Below, piece by piece: positions 31,445-39,219 of a DNA stretch of 47,505 nt. The DNA is from JBICIG01 sp043101605 (GTDB lineage: Bacteria; Planctomycetota; Phycisphaerae; Phycisphaerales; UBA1924): assembly GCA_043101605.1 (NCBI GenBank), contig JBICIG010000078.1:1-47505 (forward strand), in the 5' to 3' direction. Both the position numbers and the translations under genes were made by a program. The notes beneath the pieces are model-generated. The model was not told the origin of the DNA. It saw only the letters and a list, made by a program, of their open reading frames with translations, and did not search any database. Position 1 is the first letter of the stretch; each line of letters begins with the position of its first letter.

Positions 31445-31600
31445 GCGGGCGGCGAGTTAGGGCCCAACCCGCACACGAAGCAAACCGGGACGGGGGCGAG
31501 CCCGTACAAACGAGTGGCGGCGCGCGGGCCGGATGAACGAACCGGGCGGAATGTTCGGGGTCGGATCGGTATTGCTGCGAGGCAGGCGCGTGTGTTGGCC

Positions 31601-31664
31601 GTGACTGGCGCGTCGATGGCCCGTGACTGGCCCGTGACTGGCCCGTGACTGGCCCATGACTGGG
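31601..31664 (+). repeat. Short tandem repeat, GTGACTGGCCC units
   Basis: An 11-bp unit GTGACTGGCCC occurs three times in a row (31623-31655), preceded by GTGACTGGCGCG and TCGATGGCCC and followed by the variant ATGACTGGG. It lies in the 293-bp gap upstream of the thioredoxin-fold gene; the rest of that gap shows nothing else recognisable except the hexamer at 31704. Confidence 0.85.
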
Positions 31665-31703
31665 AAGTGACCGAAACCCGTGTTCGAGCGGGCGGGGACC
31701 GGA

Positions 31704-31709
31704 TAAGGT
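31704..31709 (+). promoter_or_regulatory. Putative -10 hexamer TAAGGT
   Basis: GGATAAGGTCC gives a start site about 22 nt before ATG 31738, leaving room for the GAGGAG ribosome-binding site. Confidence 0.35.
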
Positions 31710-31737
31710 CCATGGGATTCGATTGAGGAGTGGAACG

Positions 31738-33057
31738 ATGACGAATTCGCCCGGACGCTTTTGCCGCGTGCTTGGCGCGGCTGTGACGATCTCCCTGGCC
31801 GGCTCGGCGGTGGCGCAGGAAGTGGTGCGCGAGGGCACGGGCCCGCGGCGCGATGCGCTGGACGCGATGGAGCTTCGCGCGTTTCCCGCGGAGTTGTGGG
31901 ACTCGCTGAGCGAGTGGGGCAACGGCGGGCCGGTGTCGGGCGAGTCGCTCGACGGGAAGGTCGTGCTGGTGTTTACCTGGTCGGGCTGGTATCCCGGCGC
32001 GATCCGCGTGCTGCCGCAGGTGCAGGCGCTGGCGGCGGCGCACCCGGACGATCTGGTGGTGGTGGGCGTGCACAACCCGCGCGGGTTCGAGCGGGCGGCG
32101 TCGGCGGCGAAGACCTACAAGCTGAGCTTCCCGTACGCGCTCGATGCCGACGGGGAGTTTCGTGATGCGCTGCAGGTCGATCAGGATCCGGATTTCTATG
32201 TGATCGATCGCGCGGGGCAGTTGCGGTTCGCGGATGTGGCGACGCCTTCGGTGCAGGGGGCGGTCGAGCAGTTGCTGGCCGAGTCGCGTCAGGACGCGGC
32301 GGACCTGAAGGACCGGCTCGAGGCGCAGGCGGCCGAGCAGGACCGGGCGTTCCGTCGCTCTGGGGCGATCAACCAGGGCGTGGACCTTCGGGAGTTGCCC
32401 GAGGTGCCGTTCCCGCAGCCGCCGGCGACGGATTATGCGTTCGATGCGCGGGGCGAGGAGTTGGCGTGGCCCGAGCAGGAGGACACGAGCAACAACGGGT
32501 GGGGTCAGCCGGTGGGCCCGCGGGCGCTGGTGCTGCCGGAGGTCGGGTGGGCGAAAATGCCCGCCCCGCCGCGCGCCGGTCGCGTGACGGTGGCGTACTT
32601 CTGGCACCCGGATGATCGCTCGAGCTACGAGCCGATTCTGGAGCCGATGAATCGCGTGCAGAACTCGAAGGGTCGGGATGTGGTGGTGGTCGGGGTGCTC
32701 AGCCCGGTGAGCAACCAGGGCGGGTTCAACAACCAGGGCCCGGATGTGGCGGACATCCAGCGTTGGAACCAGACGATGAAGGCGCTGGCGGTGGAGCGTC
32801 GGCTGACGCACCATCTGCTGTTCGACCCGGCGGGCGCCATCCGCAGCACGGCGCAGGGGCAGAGCACCGGTTTCCAGAGCAACACGACCGGGGCGCAGGC
32901 GGTGATCGCCAGTTCCGATGGGATCGTGCGCTGGTCGGGACGGGCGGGTTCGCCCGGGTTCTTCGTCGCGCTCGATCAGATCCTGAAGTTGGACCCGGGC
33001 GTGAAGGCGCGTCGGGTGGCCGAGCAGGAGTTCATCAAGACCCGGGTCGAGCGGTGA
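31738..33057 (+). CDS. Exported protein with two thioredoxin-like domains lacking all cysteines
   Basis: A 439-residue protein. A signal peptide ends at AVA|QE (about residue 27). The first thioredoxin-fold domain has VVLVFTWSGWYPGAIRVLPQVQAL (residues 75-98): the TlpA-type W-C-x-x-C site is replaced by W81-S-G-W-Y-P. A strand with DFYVIDRAGQLRF follows, as in redoxins. A second similar fold begins VTVAYFWHPDDRSSYEPILEPM (about residue 283), again without cysteine, and ends in a strand-helix GIVRWSGRAGSPGFFVALDQIL. The only cysteine in the precursor is C9, inside the signal peptide. It cannot act as a dithiol oxidoreductase and is probably structural or binding. GAGGAG precedes the ATG. It overlaps trmL by 4 bp. 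Confidence 0.85.
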   Translation: MTNSPGRFCRVLGAAVTISLAGSAVAQEVVREGTGPRRDALDAMELRAFPAELWDSLSEWGNGGPVSGESLDGKVVLVFTWSGWYPGAIRVLPQVQALAAAHPDDLVVVGVHNPRGFERAASAAKTYKLSFPYALDADGEFRDALQVDQDPDFYVIDRAGQLRFADVATPSVQGAVEQLLAESRQDAADLKDRLEAQAAEQDRAFRRSGAINQGVDLRELPEVPFPQPPATDYAFDARGEELAWPEQEDTSNNGWGQPVGPRALVLPEVGWAKMPAPPRAGRVTVAYFWHPDDRSSYEPILEPMNRVQNSKGRDVVVVGVLSPVSNQGGFNNQGPDVADIQRWNQTMKALAVERRLTHHLLFDPAGAIRSTAQGQSTGFQSNTTGAQAVIASSDGIVRWSGRAGSPGFFVALDQILKLDPGVKARRVAEQEFIKTRVER

Positions 33058-33593
33058 GCGCGGGCGGGCGGCGGCGCCCGCCGTTGTGCCACCTCGTGTT
33101 CGTCGAGCCGGAGATCCCCAACAACACCGGGAACGCGGGGCGGACCTGCGTCGCGCTGGCGTCGCGGCTGCACCTGGTTCACCCGCTGGGGTTCAGCCTC
33201 GATGAGAAGGCGTGCCGACGGGCCGGGCTCGACTACTGGCCCCGGCTCGATCTGCGCGAGCACGCGGACTGGGGGGCGTACGAGCGAGAGAGCGTGGGCG
33301 AGCGGCGCTGGCTGTTCACGGCACGGGGCGGGCGGTGCGTGTTCGATGTCGACCTGCGGGCGGGGGACCACCTGGTGTTCGGGCGCGAGACGCGGGGTCT
33401 GGATGGGGCGTTGCTGGAGCGGTTCCCGGATCGATGCGTGCGGCTGCCGATGGCCGCGGGCGAGCGGTCGCTGAATGTCGCGACGGCGGCGTGCGCGGCG
33501 ATGTACGAACTTGTCCGGCAGGCGCGGGAGCGTGGGGAGATCGGGCTGGATGCTGATGGACGCATTCTGTTTGGTGACTCAATCGTGGTGTGA
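33054..33593 (+). CDS. trmL: tRNA (cytidine(34)-2'-O)-methyltransferase TrmL-like
   Basis: A 179-residue SPOUT protein matching TrmL/YibK, which methylates the wobble ribose of certain leucine tRNAs. Seen: HLVFVEPEIPNNTGNAGRTCVAL, HLVHPLGFSLDEKACRRAGLDYW, GDHLVFGRETRGLDGALLERFPD and VRLPMAAGERSLNVATAACAAMYE. These align well with E. coli TrmL, including the SAM-binding knot. The start is GTG at 33054, overlapping the TGA of the previous gene as GTGA, so translation is probably coupled although the two functions are unrelated. Confidence 0.93.
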   Translation: MSAGGRRRPPLCHLVFVEPEIPNNTGNAGRTCVALASRLHLVHPLGFSLDEKACRRAGLDYWPRLDLREHADWGAYERESVGERRWLFTARGGRCVFDVDLRAGDHLVFGRETRGLDGALLERFPDRCVRLPMAAGERSLNVATAACAAMYELVRQARERGEIGLDADGRILFGDSIVV

Positions 33594-33760
33594 GGGGCGG
33601 GGAATTCGCGGGGGTGGTGGGAAAAGGTCCGAAAATGTGTGGCGTGCGTGAATGTTGTGCGCGAACATCGCTGCTGAGAAAGCCGTATCTCCTTCTGGCA
33701 GGGACGCGCTCGACGCGACCGGCCGGATTCTGCAAGTCTCCTCTCTCTCCTCCAGTGTCC

Positions 33761-33780
33761 CGCCCCTTGGAAAAGGGGCG
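33761..33780. repeat. Perfect hairpin upstream of small lipoprotein gene
   Basis: CGCCCCTT (33761-33768), loop GGAA, AAGGGGCG (33773-33780): 8-bp perfect stem placed directly before the TACACT hexamer at 33782. No T-run follows, so a terminator is unlikely; an operator-like role is possible. The remainder of the 241-bp gap shows nothing I can name. Confidence 0.6.
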
Positions 33781-33781
33781 G

Positions 33782-33787
33782 TACACT
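33782..33787 (+). promoter_or_regulatory. Putative -10 hexamer TACACT
   Basis: TACACT lies directly after the hairpin; a transcript would begin near 33794, before the lipoprotein start. Confidence 0.35.
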
Positions 33788-33834
33788 TTCTGGGACGCAT
33801 GGGACACCTCGAACGCAAGATGTGGGATGGCGCG

Positions 33835-34065
33835 ATGACCGGGAACCGACGGATCGGGGCGCGGCGGGTGCTCGGGGGCGCGGCGCTTCTGGGTTGGCTC
33901 GCCGTGATGGGCGGGTGCCAGCGCGTGCTGTTCACGAGCGAGACGGGGCGCACGCCGTTCGATCAGCACGATCTTCAGCAGGGCCGGTATGTCGAGCCGT
34001 ATGTGTTCGACGCGTTCGGCTCGCGGCGGCCCAACCTCAATGGTCGGCTGGCGCCGAAGAACTGA
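33835..34065 (+). CDS. Small predicted lipoprotein
   Basis: A 76-residue protein. A basic n-region (NRRIGARR), a hydrophobic core (LGGAALLGWLAVMGG) and a cysteine at about residue 28 form a lipoprotein signal. The mature part is only about 48 residues: QRVLFTSETGRTPFDQHDLQQ, then YVEPYVFDAFGSRRPNLNGRLAPKN. No family recognised. I chose ATG 33835 because it gives a signal of normal length; ATG 33799 is in frame, lies closer to the promoter-like hexamer, and adds 12 residues. Confidence 0.68.
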   Translation: MTGNRRIGARRVLGGAALLGWLAVMGGCQRVLFTSETGRTPFDQHDLQQGRYVEPYVFDAFGSRRPNLNGRLAPKN

Positions 34066-34198
34066 GCGTGCCCGATTGACACTGGTTTTGTCGGTGTTTC
34101 GGGGGCGGTGGTCGGCGGCAACTGACAGGCTGACGACAGTTCGGCGACAGGTTTTCCACTCGGCGATGGTGTGCGTCGGGGCGCGCGGCGCGGAGGGG

Positions 34199-34204
34199 TA
34201 GACT
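34199..34204 (+). promoter_or_regulatory. Putative -10 hexamer TAGACT upstream of amidase
   Basis: GGGTAGACTGTCGG fits TANNNT in the 270-bp gap before the amidase gene. With a start at 34337 the leader would be about 125 nt. Nothing else stands out in the gap. Confidence 0.3.
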
Positions 34205-34336
34205 GTCGGCGCGGCGCGCACGATGCGCGTTTGTCAAGCCCGGGCGCGTCTCGGGCCGATCTCGCATGCAGACCCGGGGACAGGCGGGCGAGGCGCCACC
34301 CCGGAACACCGGTCACCAGTTCGGCGAGGCTCACGG

Positions 34337-35026
34337 ATGGCCCGACCCACGACGCGCCGCTCCCAGCGCGATGCTTCCAGAGAGGAACGCTCGGGGCTGA
34401 GCGCGCGCACGAAGGTGGTGTGGTCGGCGCTGGTGCTGTCGATGGTCGGCGGAGCGGGGCTGCTGGTGGCGGTGGACGGCGGGGCGGGGCTGACGCTTGA
34501 CGGCGCGGCGCTGCCCTCGCTGGCGGTGTCGAACCAGCCGGCGTCGGTCGAGGCGATCTTCGACACGCGTGAGCCGCTGGACCGGGAGCGCTGGCAGTCG
34601 ATCGTGATTCATCATTCGGGGACGCCGTACGCCACGCCCGAGTCGCTGGACCGCGACCATCGTGCAATGGGGCTGCACGGGCTGGGGTACCACTTCGTCA
34701 TCGGCTCGGGGGACGGGCTGGGGGACGGGGAGGTGCATGTCGGGGCGCGGTGGCTGAATCAGCAGCCCGGGGCGCACGCGGCGGGGCCGTACGCGGACTG
34801 GTACGACCGGCACTCGATCGGGATCTGCCTCGTGGGGCACGGGGATCGGCGGCCGTTCACACGGGCGCAGCTGCAGCGGCTGACGCAGTTGGTGTCGGCG
34901 TTGGCGCGGGAGTTGGACATCCCGCCGGACCGGATTCTTCTGCACAGCGACATCGCGTCGACGACGGATCCGGGGTGGCACTTCCCCGAGGCGGCGTTCC
35001 GCGAGGAGCTGAGCCGACTGCCCTGA
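34337..35026 (+). CDS. N-acetylmuramoyl-L-alanine amidase (Amidase_2/PGRP fold)
   Basis: A 229-residue protein with one N-terminal membrane segment (VVWSALVLSMVGGAGLLVAV, about 27-46) and an Amidase_2 domain facing the periplasm. Zinc ligands can be placed by comparison with AmpD: His in IVIHHSGTP (about 92), His in LLHSDIASTTDPG (about 202) and the Asp of TDPG (about 211). GLGYHFVIGSGDG and DRHSIGICLVGHG complete the fold. It cleaves the amide bond between MurNAc and the stem peptide. Membrane anchoring suggests wall remodelling, not cytoplasmic recycling. An upstream ATG at 34223 is in frame but adds an arginine-rich stretch. Confidence 0.88.
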   Translation: MARPTTRRSQRDASREERSGLSARTKVVWSALVLSMVGGAGLLVAVDGGAGLTLDGAALPSLAVSNQPASVEAIFDTREPLDRERWQSIVIHHSGTPYATPESLDRDHRAMGLHGLGYHFVIGSGDGLGDGEVHVGARWLNQQPGAHAAGPYADWYDRHSIGICLVGHGDRRPFTRAQLQRLTQLVSALARELDIPPDRILLHSDIASTTDPGWHFPEAAFREELSRLP

Positions 35027-35384
35027 CCGCCCGCGCGAGTCTTCATCGAGCGAGGTCGGCGAGGGGCGCGCCATGCGGCTACCTTGTGCCGATGATCGGG
35101 CCTGGCGGGGGCTCGCGCGGTCGCTCGGCGTGCTCGAAGGGGCTCGGCGAGGGTTCGTCGGCTTGACTCGGGGTCGGGGTCGGCGAAACTGTGGGCCTTG
35201 GGTCCGAGGTTCTCTTGGACTGTCGACGCCGAACGGCCCACGGGTTGAGGCGGCGGGCCCGGGGGGCGGAGAGGATCCGCCCGCGGGGCGATCGTGCCCG
35301 GCCGAGGGTCGGCCGGGCGGGTGGGCCGAGGCGGCCCGGGACCAGGGACGAACGGGCGTCGTGCGCCGTGGGTGAGGCTCGCCG
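35027..35384. other. 358-bp gap upstream of kinase gene with a stable hairpin
   Basis: No gene is visible on either strand. At 35296-35318 there is a perfect 10-bp stem GCCCGGCCGA/TCGGCCGGGC with a GGG loop and no T-run, about 65 nt before the kinase start. No clear -10 element is seen in the gap. Confidence 0.5.
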
Positions 35385-36284
35385 ATGGGCGAAGTCACGG
35401 AACTGAAGAAGGGCGATGTCGTCGATTCGCTGCGGGTCCTGTCCGAGATCGGGCGGGGTGCGGCGTCGATCATCTACCTGACGCAGGACACCAAGACCAA
35501 GCAGGTGTGGGCGCTCAAGCATGTGGTCAAGCAGAGCGCCAAGGACCAGCGGTTCCTGGACCAGGCGGAGATCGAGGCGAAGGTCGCCCAGCAGCTCGAC
35601 CACCCGGGCTTGCGGAAGATCCAGCGGGTGATCAAGAAGGGCAAGTTCCTGTCGGTGCGGGAGCTGTTCCTGGTGATGGAGTTGGTCGACGGGGTGAGCC
35701 TGGAGCGGACGCCGCCCAAGACCTTCGACCAGGCGGTGCATGTCTTCGAGCAGACGGCTCGGGCGATGGCGCACATGCACGACCGCGGTTTCGTGCACGC
35801 GGACATGAAACCCAACAACATCATCGTGGACGACCAGGGGCACGCGAAGGTGATCGACCTGGGGCAGTCGTGCAAGATCGGGACGGTCAAGCCGCGGATC
35901 CAGGGGACGCCCGACTACATCGCGCCCGAGCAGGTGCACCGGCGAGAGATCACGCCGAAGACGGACATTTACAACCTTGGGGCGTCGATGTACTGGGTGC
36001 TGACGCGTCAGCACATCCCGACGGCGTTGTCGTCGGGGGATCGGCTGGTGGGGTCTGTCGATGACGCGCTGCTGGAGAAGCCCAAGCCGGCGATGGAGCT
36101 GAACCCGAAGATCCATCCGCGGCTCAACGAGCTGATCATGGCGTGCGTGGAGGTCGACCCCGAGAAGCGTCCGGGGAGCATGACCTTCGTCGCCGACCGG
36201 CTGGACCTGATCCGCGGGATTCTGCGGGCCCAGGCGGGCAAGGGCGCGATGCCCGCGATGGACGAGGATTCGATGACCGGCTGA
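35385..36284 (+). CDS. Hanks-type Ser/Thr protein kinase
   Basis: A 299-residue soluble kinase, essentially just the catalytic domain. Glycine loop EIGRGAASIIYL (21-32), ATP-binding K45 in VWALKHV, catalytic loop FVHADMKPNNIIVD with D about 140, metal-binding DLG (in VIDLGQS, where most kinases have DFG), then GTPDYIAPEQ and DIYNLGASMYWVLT. The HRD motif reads HAD, so it is a non-RD kinase and may not need activation-loop phosphorylation. No membrane segment or sensor domain. A PPP-like phosphatase gene follows 47 bp downstream, suggesting a kinase/phosphatase pair. Confidence 0.92.
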   Translation: MGEVTELKKGDVVDSLRVLSEIGRGAASIIYLTQDTKTKQVWALKHVVKQSAKDQRFLDQAEIEAKVAQQLDHPGLRKIQRVIKKGKFLSVRELFLVMELVDGVSLERTPPKTFDQAVHVFEQTARAMAHMHDRGFVHADMKPNNIIVDDQGHAKVIDLGQSCKIGTVKPRIQGTPDYIAPEQVHRREITPKTDIYNLGASMYWVLTRQHIPTALSSGDRLVGSVDDALLEKPKPAMELNPKIHPRLNELIMACVEVDPEKRPGSMTFVADRLDLIRGILRAQAGKGAMPAMDEDSMTG

Positions 36285-36331
36285 GCGCTCCGGCTCGGCT
36301 TTGCGTGTGCCTTCTCACCCGGAGCGTCGCG

Positions 36332-37213
36332 ATGGCCCCGCTCGATCTCCAGAGCCCCGACGAGGTCTGCCGGGTGTTCCGCGCCGCGGCCGAGGCGAAC
36401 CTCGACGCGTCGTGCCGGCGCGGTTCGTGCGATGTCATCGAGCCCCCAGGGCGGCTGATCGCGACGGGGGACCTGCACGACAACCCGGTGCACTTTGCCA
36501 AGGTCGTCCGGGCGGCGGGGCTGGATGAGGAAAGCGGAGGCGAGCGGGCGCACCTGACGCTGCACGAGGTGATCCATTCGGACCGGCTGATGGGCGGGGT
36601 GGACCTGAGCCACCGGGCGTTGGCGCGGGTGGCGGCGCTGAAGGTGGCACATCCGGAACTGGTGCACACGCTGCTGGCGAACCACGAATTGAGCCAGATC
36701 GTCGGGGCGGGGATCGTCAAGAACGGGGTGCGGGTGGTCGAGGCGTTCAACGACGGGCTGGAGTATGTGTTCGGAGAGGAGTCGGGGCGGGTGGCCGAGG
36801 CGCTCGGGGCGTTCATCCGCTCGATGGCGCTGGCGTTGCGGTGCAAGACGCCTCGTGGGGACATCCTGTGCGCGCACAGCCTGCCGGGCCCGGCGATGAT
36901 GGGTCGCTTCGATCCGTCGATCCTGGACCGCCCGCTGACCGAGGACGATTTCGCGCCGCGGCAGGGCTCGGCGCACCTGATGGTGTGGGGTCGCGGGTAC
37001 GACGCCGAGCAACTCGAGGACCTGGTGGAGCGTTGGGGGGTGAACGCGTTCATCCTGGGGCACGAGCATGTGGACGCGGGGGCGATGCTGGTCGAGCCGA
37101 ACGCGATCGTGGTCAACAGCGATCACGAGCGCGGGGTGTATCTCGAGATCGATCTGGCGCGGCCTCGCTCGGTGGTGTCGATGATCGCCGACGCGGTGCC
37201 GCTGGCGGGCTGA
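36332..37213 (+). CDS. Calcineurin-like metallophosphoesterase with divergent second motif
   Basis: A 293-residue PPP-like phosphatase. Motif I is IATGDLHDN (D47, H49), motif III is LLANHE (117-119, with Ala in place of the Gly of GNHE), then DILCAHSLPGP (His) and FILGHEHVDAG (HxH). In place of the usual GDxVDRG second motif it has HEVIHSDRLMGG (79-89), keeping the Asp and Arg but not the leading Gly-Asp. It probably dephosphorylates protein Ser/Thr or nucleotides. GGAG lies 7 nt before the ATG. It is likely co-transcribed with the kinase upstream and may reverse its action. Confidence 0.85.
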   Translation: MAPLDLQSPDEVCRVFRAAAEANLDASCRRGSCDVIEPPGRLIATGDLHDNPVHFAKVVRAAGLDEESGGERAHLTLHEVIHSDRLMGGVDLSHRALARVAALKVAHPELVHTLLANHELSQIVGAGIVKNGVRVVEAFNDGLEYVFGEESGRVAEALGAFIRSMALALRCKTPRGDILCAHSLPGPAMMGRFDPSILDRPLTEDDFAPRQGSAHLMVWGRGYDAEQLEDLVERWGVNAFILGHEHVDAGAMLVEPNAIVVNSDHERGVYLEIDLARPRSVVSMIADAVPLAG

Positions 37214-37291
37214 TCGCGCGGGGCGGCGGGTGTTCGGGTCGTCGTGGGGTCGTCGTGGTTTTGCGGGCGCGCCCGGTGGCGGTCGGGCCGG

Positions 37292-37297
37292 TATGGT
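37292..37297 (+). promoter_or_regulatory. Putative -10 hexamer TATGGT (leaderless)
   Basis: TATGGT is followed by TGACCC and ATG 37304. Confidence 0.45.
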
Positions 37298-37303
37298 TGA
37301 CCC

Positions 37304-39217
37304 ATGACGAGCGCGATCGAGAGTCATTTCACCGCGGCGATGGAGTTCGCGCGGCAGGGGAACCTGTCGGCGGCAGAGGCGGGGTTCCGCGGGGTGATCG
37401 CCATCAACGATCGTTTCGGGGCCGCGCACCACATGCTGTCGCGGACGCTCGAGCAGCAGGGACGGGTGGCGGACGCGCTCGAGGCGATGGAGCGGGCGGC
37501 GGAGGTCGAGCCGGATCGCCCGGACCACCGTTTTCACCTGGCGCGGCTGTTCATCTCGCAGGGGAACCCCCGGCGTGCGCTGGAAGAAGCCGAGGAACTG
37601 CACCGGCTGGTGCCGGGGCACGCGCGGAGCGTGTCGCTGCTGGTGAACACGCTGGTGATGCAGGGCGTGCGGGCGGTGCAGCCGGAGTTGCTCGATCGGG
37701 CGCTGTCGATCTGCGATTCGTCGGGCGGGGCGTTGGGGCCCGACGGGGCGGAGCTGATGCGGGTGCCGGTGTTGGCGGCGATGCAGCGGGAGGGTGAGGC
37801 GCGGGCGCTGCTGGAATCGCGGTTGAGTTGGCCCCTGCGGCCGCACGCGGCGCGGATGGCGCTGGCGTGGTACCAGATCGCCGCGGGCGGGGCGGCCGAG
37901 CGGGGCGTGAGCGACGGATCGGCGATCGCGCCGCTGCTCTCGGGCGAGGGCCCGGAGGGGAACCCCGAGGCGTACGCGTCGGCGTTGGCGGTGTTCACGC
38001 GGATGTTGCGCGGGCTGGGCGTGACCGAGTGGGCCGACCGGTACGCGAAGGAGTCGATCCGGCTGGCACCTGGGAGCCCGGCGTCGAAGCTTGAGGCGGC
38101 GCTGCTGGCCGAGCGGGAGGGGGATTCCGGGACGGCTCGGCGGATGCTCGAGCAGATCGCCGCGTCCGGGGATGTGCTGGCGAGGCCGAGCGGGTCGATC
38201 GCGGATCGCGCGGGCAAGGCGGCGCTGCTGCACCTGGGGCGGCTGCTCGACAAGCAGGGGGAGTATGTCGCGGGGTTCGACCGGGTGGCGGCGGCGATGG
38301 GGGCGCTGGCGCTGGATCCCGATGCGCAGGCGTTCGACCTGCGCGCCCAGGGGGAGATGCTCGACAAGTACGAGGCGTGGATCGAGCGGGCGGATGTCAG
38401 CGGGTGGGCGAGGAGTTTCGATGAGCCGAAGGGGCGGCTGGCGCCGATCTTCTTCGTGGGCTTCCCGCGTTCGGGGACGACGCTGACCGAGCAGATCCTC
38501 GATTCGCACCCGGACCTGGTCGGGACGGGGGAGGGGGCGGTGTTCACCGCGGTGGTGGGCGAGGCGCAGCGGGACCTGGGGGCGGACCCGTCGGGGCCCG
38601 AATCGCTCGAGACGCTGACCGATGAGCGGGTGATCGAGCTGCGCGAGCGGTTCTACCTGCACGCGGGGCGCGTGGTGGGGGCCGAGGCGGCGTCGACGCG
38701 GCGGATCGTTGACAAGCTGCCGCTGAACATCGTGCGGCTTGGGTATGTGCGCCGGCTGTTCCCGGAATCGAAGGTGATCGTGGCGCTGCGCGACCCGCGG
38801 GATGTGTGCATCAGTTGCCTGTACCAGAGCTTCGGGCTCAACCGGGCGATGGTGCACTTCATGCGGCTGGACACGACGGCGCGGATGTACGCGCGCGTGA
38901 TGGGGCTGTGGCTGAAGTATCGCGAGCGGTTGGGGCTCGACTGGATCGAGCACTCGTACGAGGCGATGGTCGCCGACCCGGAGGGTCGGGTGCGGCGGCT
39001 GCTGGAGTTCCTGGGCGTGCCTTGGGACGAGTCGGTGCTGCGGTTCCATGAGCGGGCGCAGGAGAAGTTCATCAACACGCCGAGTGTGACGGGGGTGGTC
39101 AAGCCCGTGTACTCGAGCGCCAAGGCACGGTGGAAGCGTTACGGCAACCGGCTGGACCCGGTGCTGCCGCTGCTCGAGCCGTTCATCCGCGAGTTCGGTT
39201 ACTCCGAGGAGGATTGA
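37304..39217 (+). CDS. TPR-sulfotransferase 1
   Basis: A 637-residue protein. Residues 1-370 form TPR-like helical repeats (ARQGNLSAAEAGFRGVIAINDRFG, then GRVADALEAMERAAEVEPDRP, and others). Residues about 380-630 are a sulfotransferase domain: IFFVGFPRSGTTLTEQIL (PAPS 5'-phosphosulfate loop, about 382-399), DKLPLNIVRLGYVRRLFP, and VIVALRDPRDVCISCLYQSFGLN (3'-phosphate motif, about 490-512). The enzyme would move sulfate from PAPS to a protein tyrosine or sugar; TPR-sulfotransferase fusions are common in several bacterial groups, with mostly unknown targets. A close paralog follows 2 bp downstream. The start fits a leaderless mRNA. Confidence 0.92.
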   Translation: MTSAIESHFTAAMEFARQGNLSAAEAGFRGVIAINDRFGAAHHMLSRTLEQQGRVADALEAMERAAEVEPDRPDHRFHLARLFISQGNPRRALEEAEELHRLVPGHARSVSLLVNTLVMQGVRAVQPELLDRALSICDSSGGALGPDGAELMRVPVLAAMQREGEARALLESRLSWPLRPHAARMALAWYQIAAGGAAERGVSDGSAIAPLLSGEGPEGNPEAYASALAVFTRMLRGLGVTEWADRYAKESIRLAPGSPASKLEAALLAEREGDSGTARRMLEQIAASGDVLARPSGSIADRAGKAALLHLGRLLDKQGEYVAGFDRVAAAMGALALDPDAQAFDLRAQGEMLDKYEAWIERADVSGWARSFDEPKGRLAPIFFVGFPRSGTTLTEQILDSHPDLVGTGEGAVFTAVVGEAQRDLGADPSGPESLETLTDERVIELRERFYLHAGRVVGAEAASTRRIVDKLPLNIVRLGYVRRLFPESKVIVALRDPRDVCISCLYQSFGLNRAMVHFMRLDTTARMYARVMGLWLKYRERLGLDWIEHSYEAMVADPEGRVRRLLEFLGVPWDESVLRFHERAQEKFINTPSVTGVVKPVYSSAKARWKRYGNRLDPVLPLLEPFIREFGYSEED

Positions 39218-39219
39218 GC

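Noticed and set aside
31601..31664. Possible CRISPR array
   Set aside because: Units are 11 bp, directly adjacent with no spacers, and no cas genes are present.
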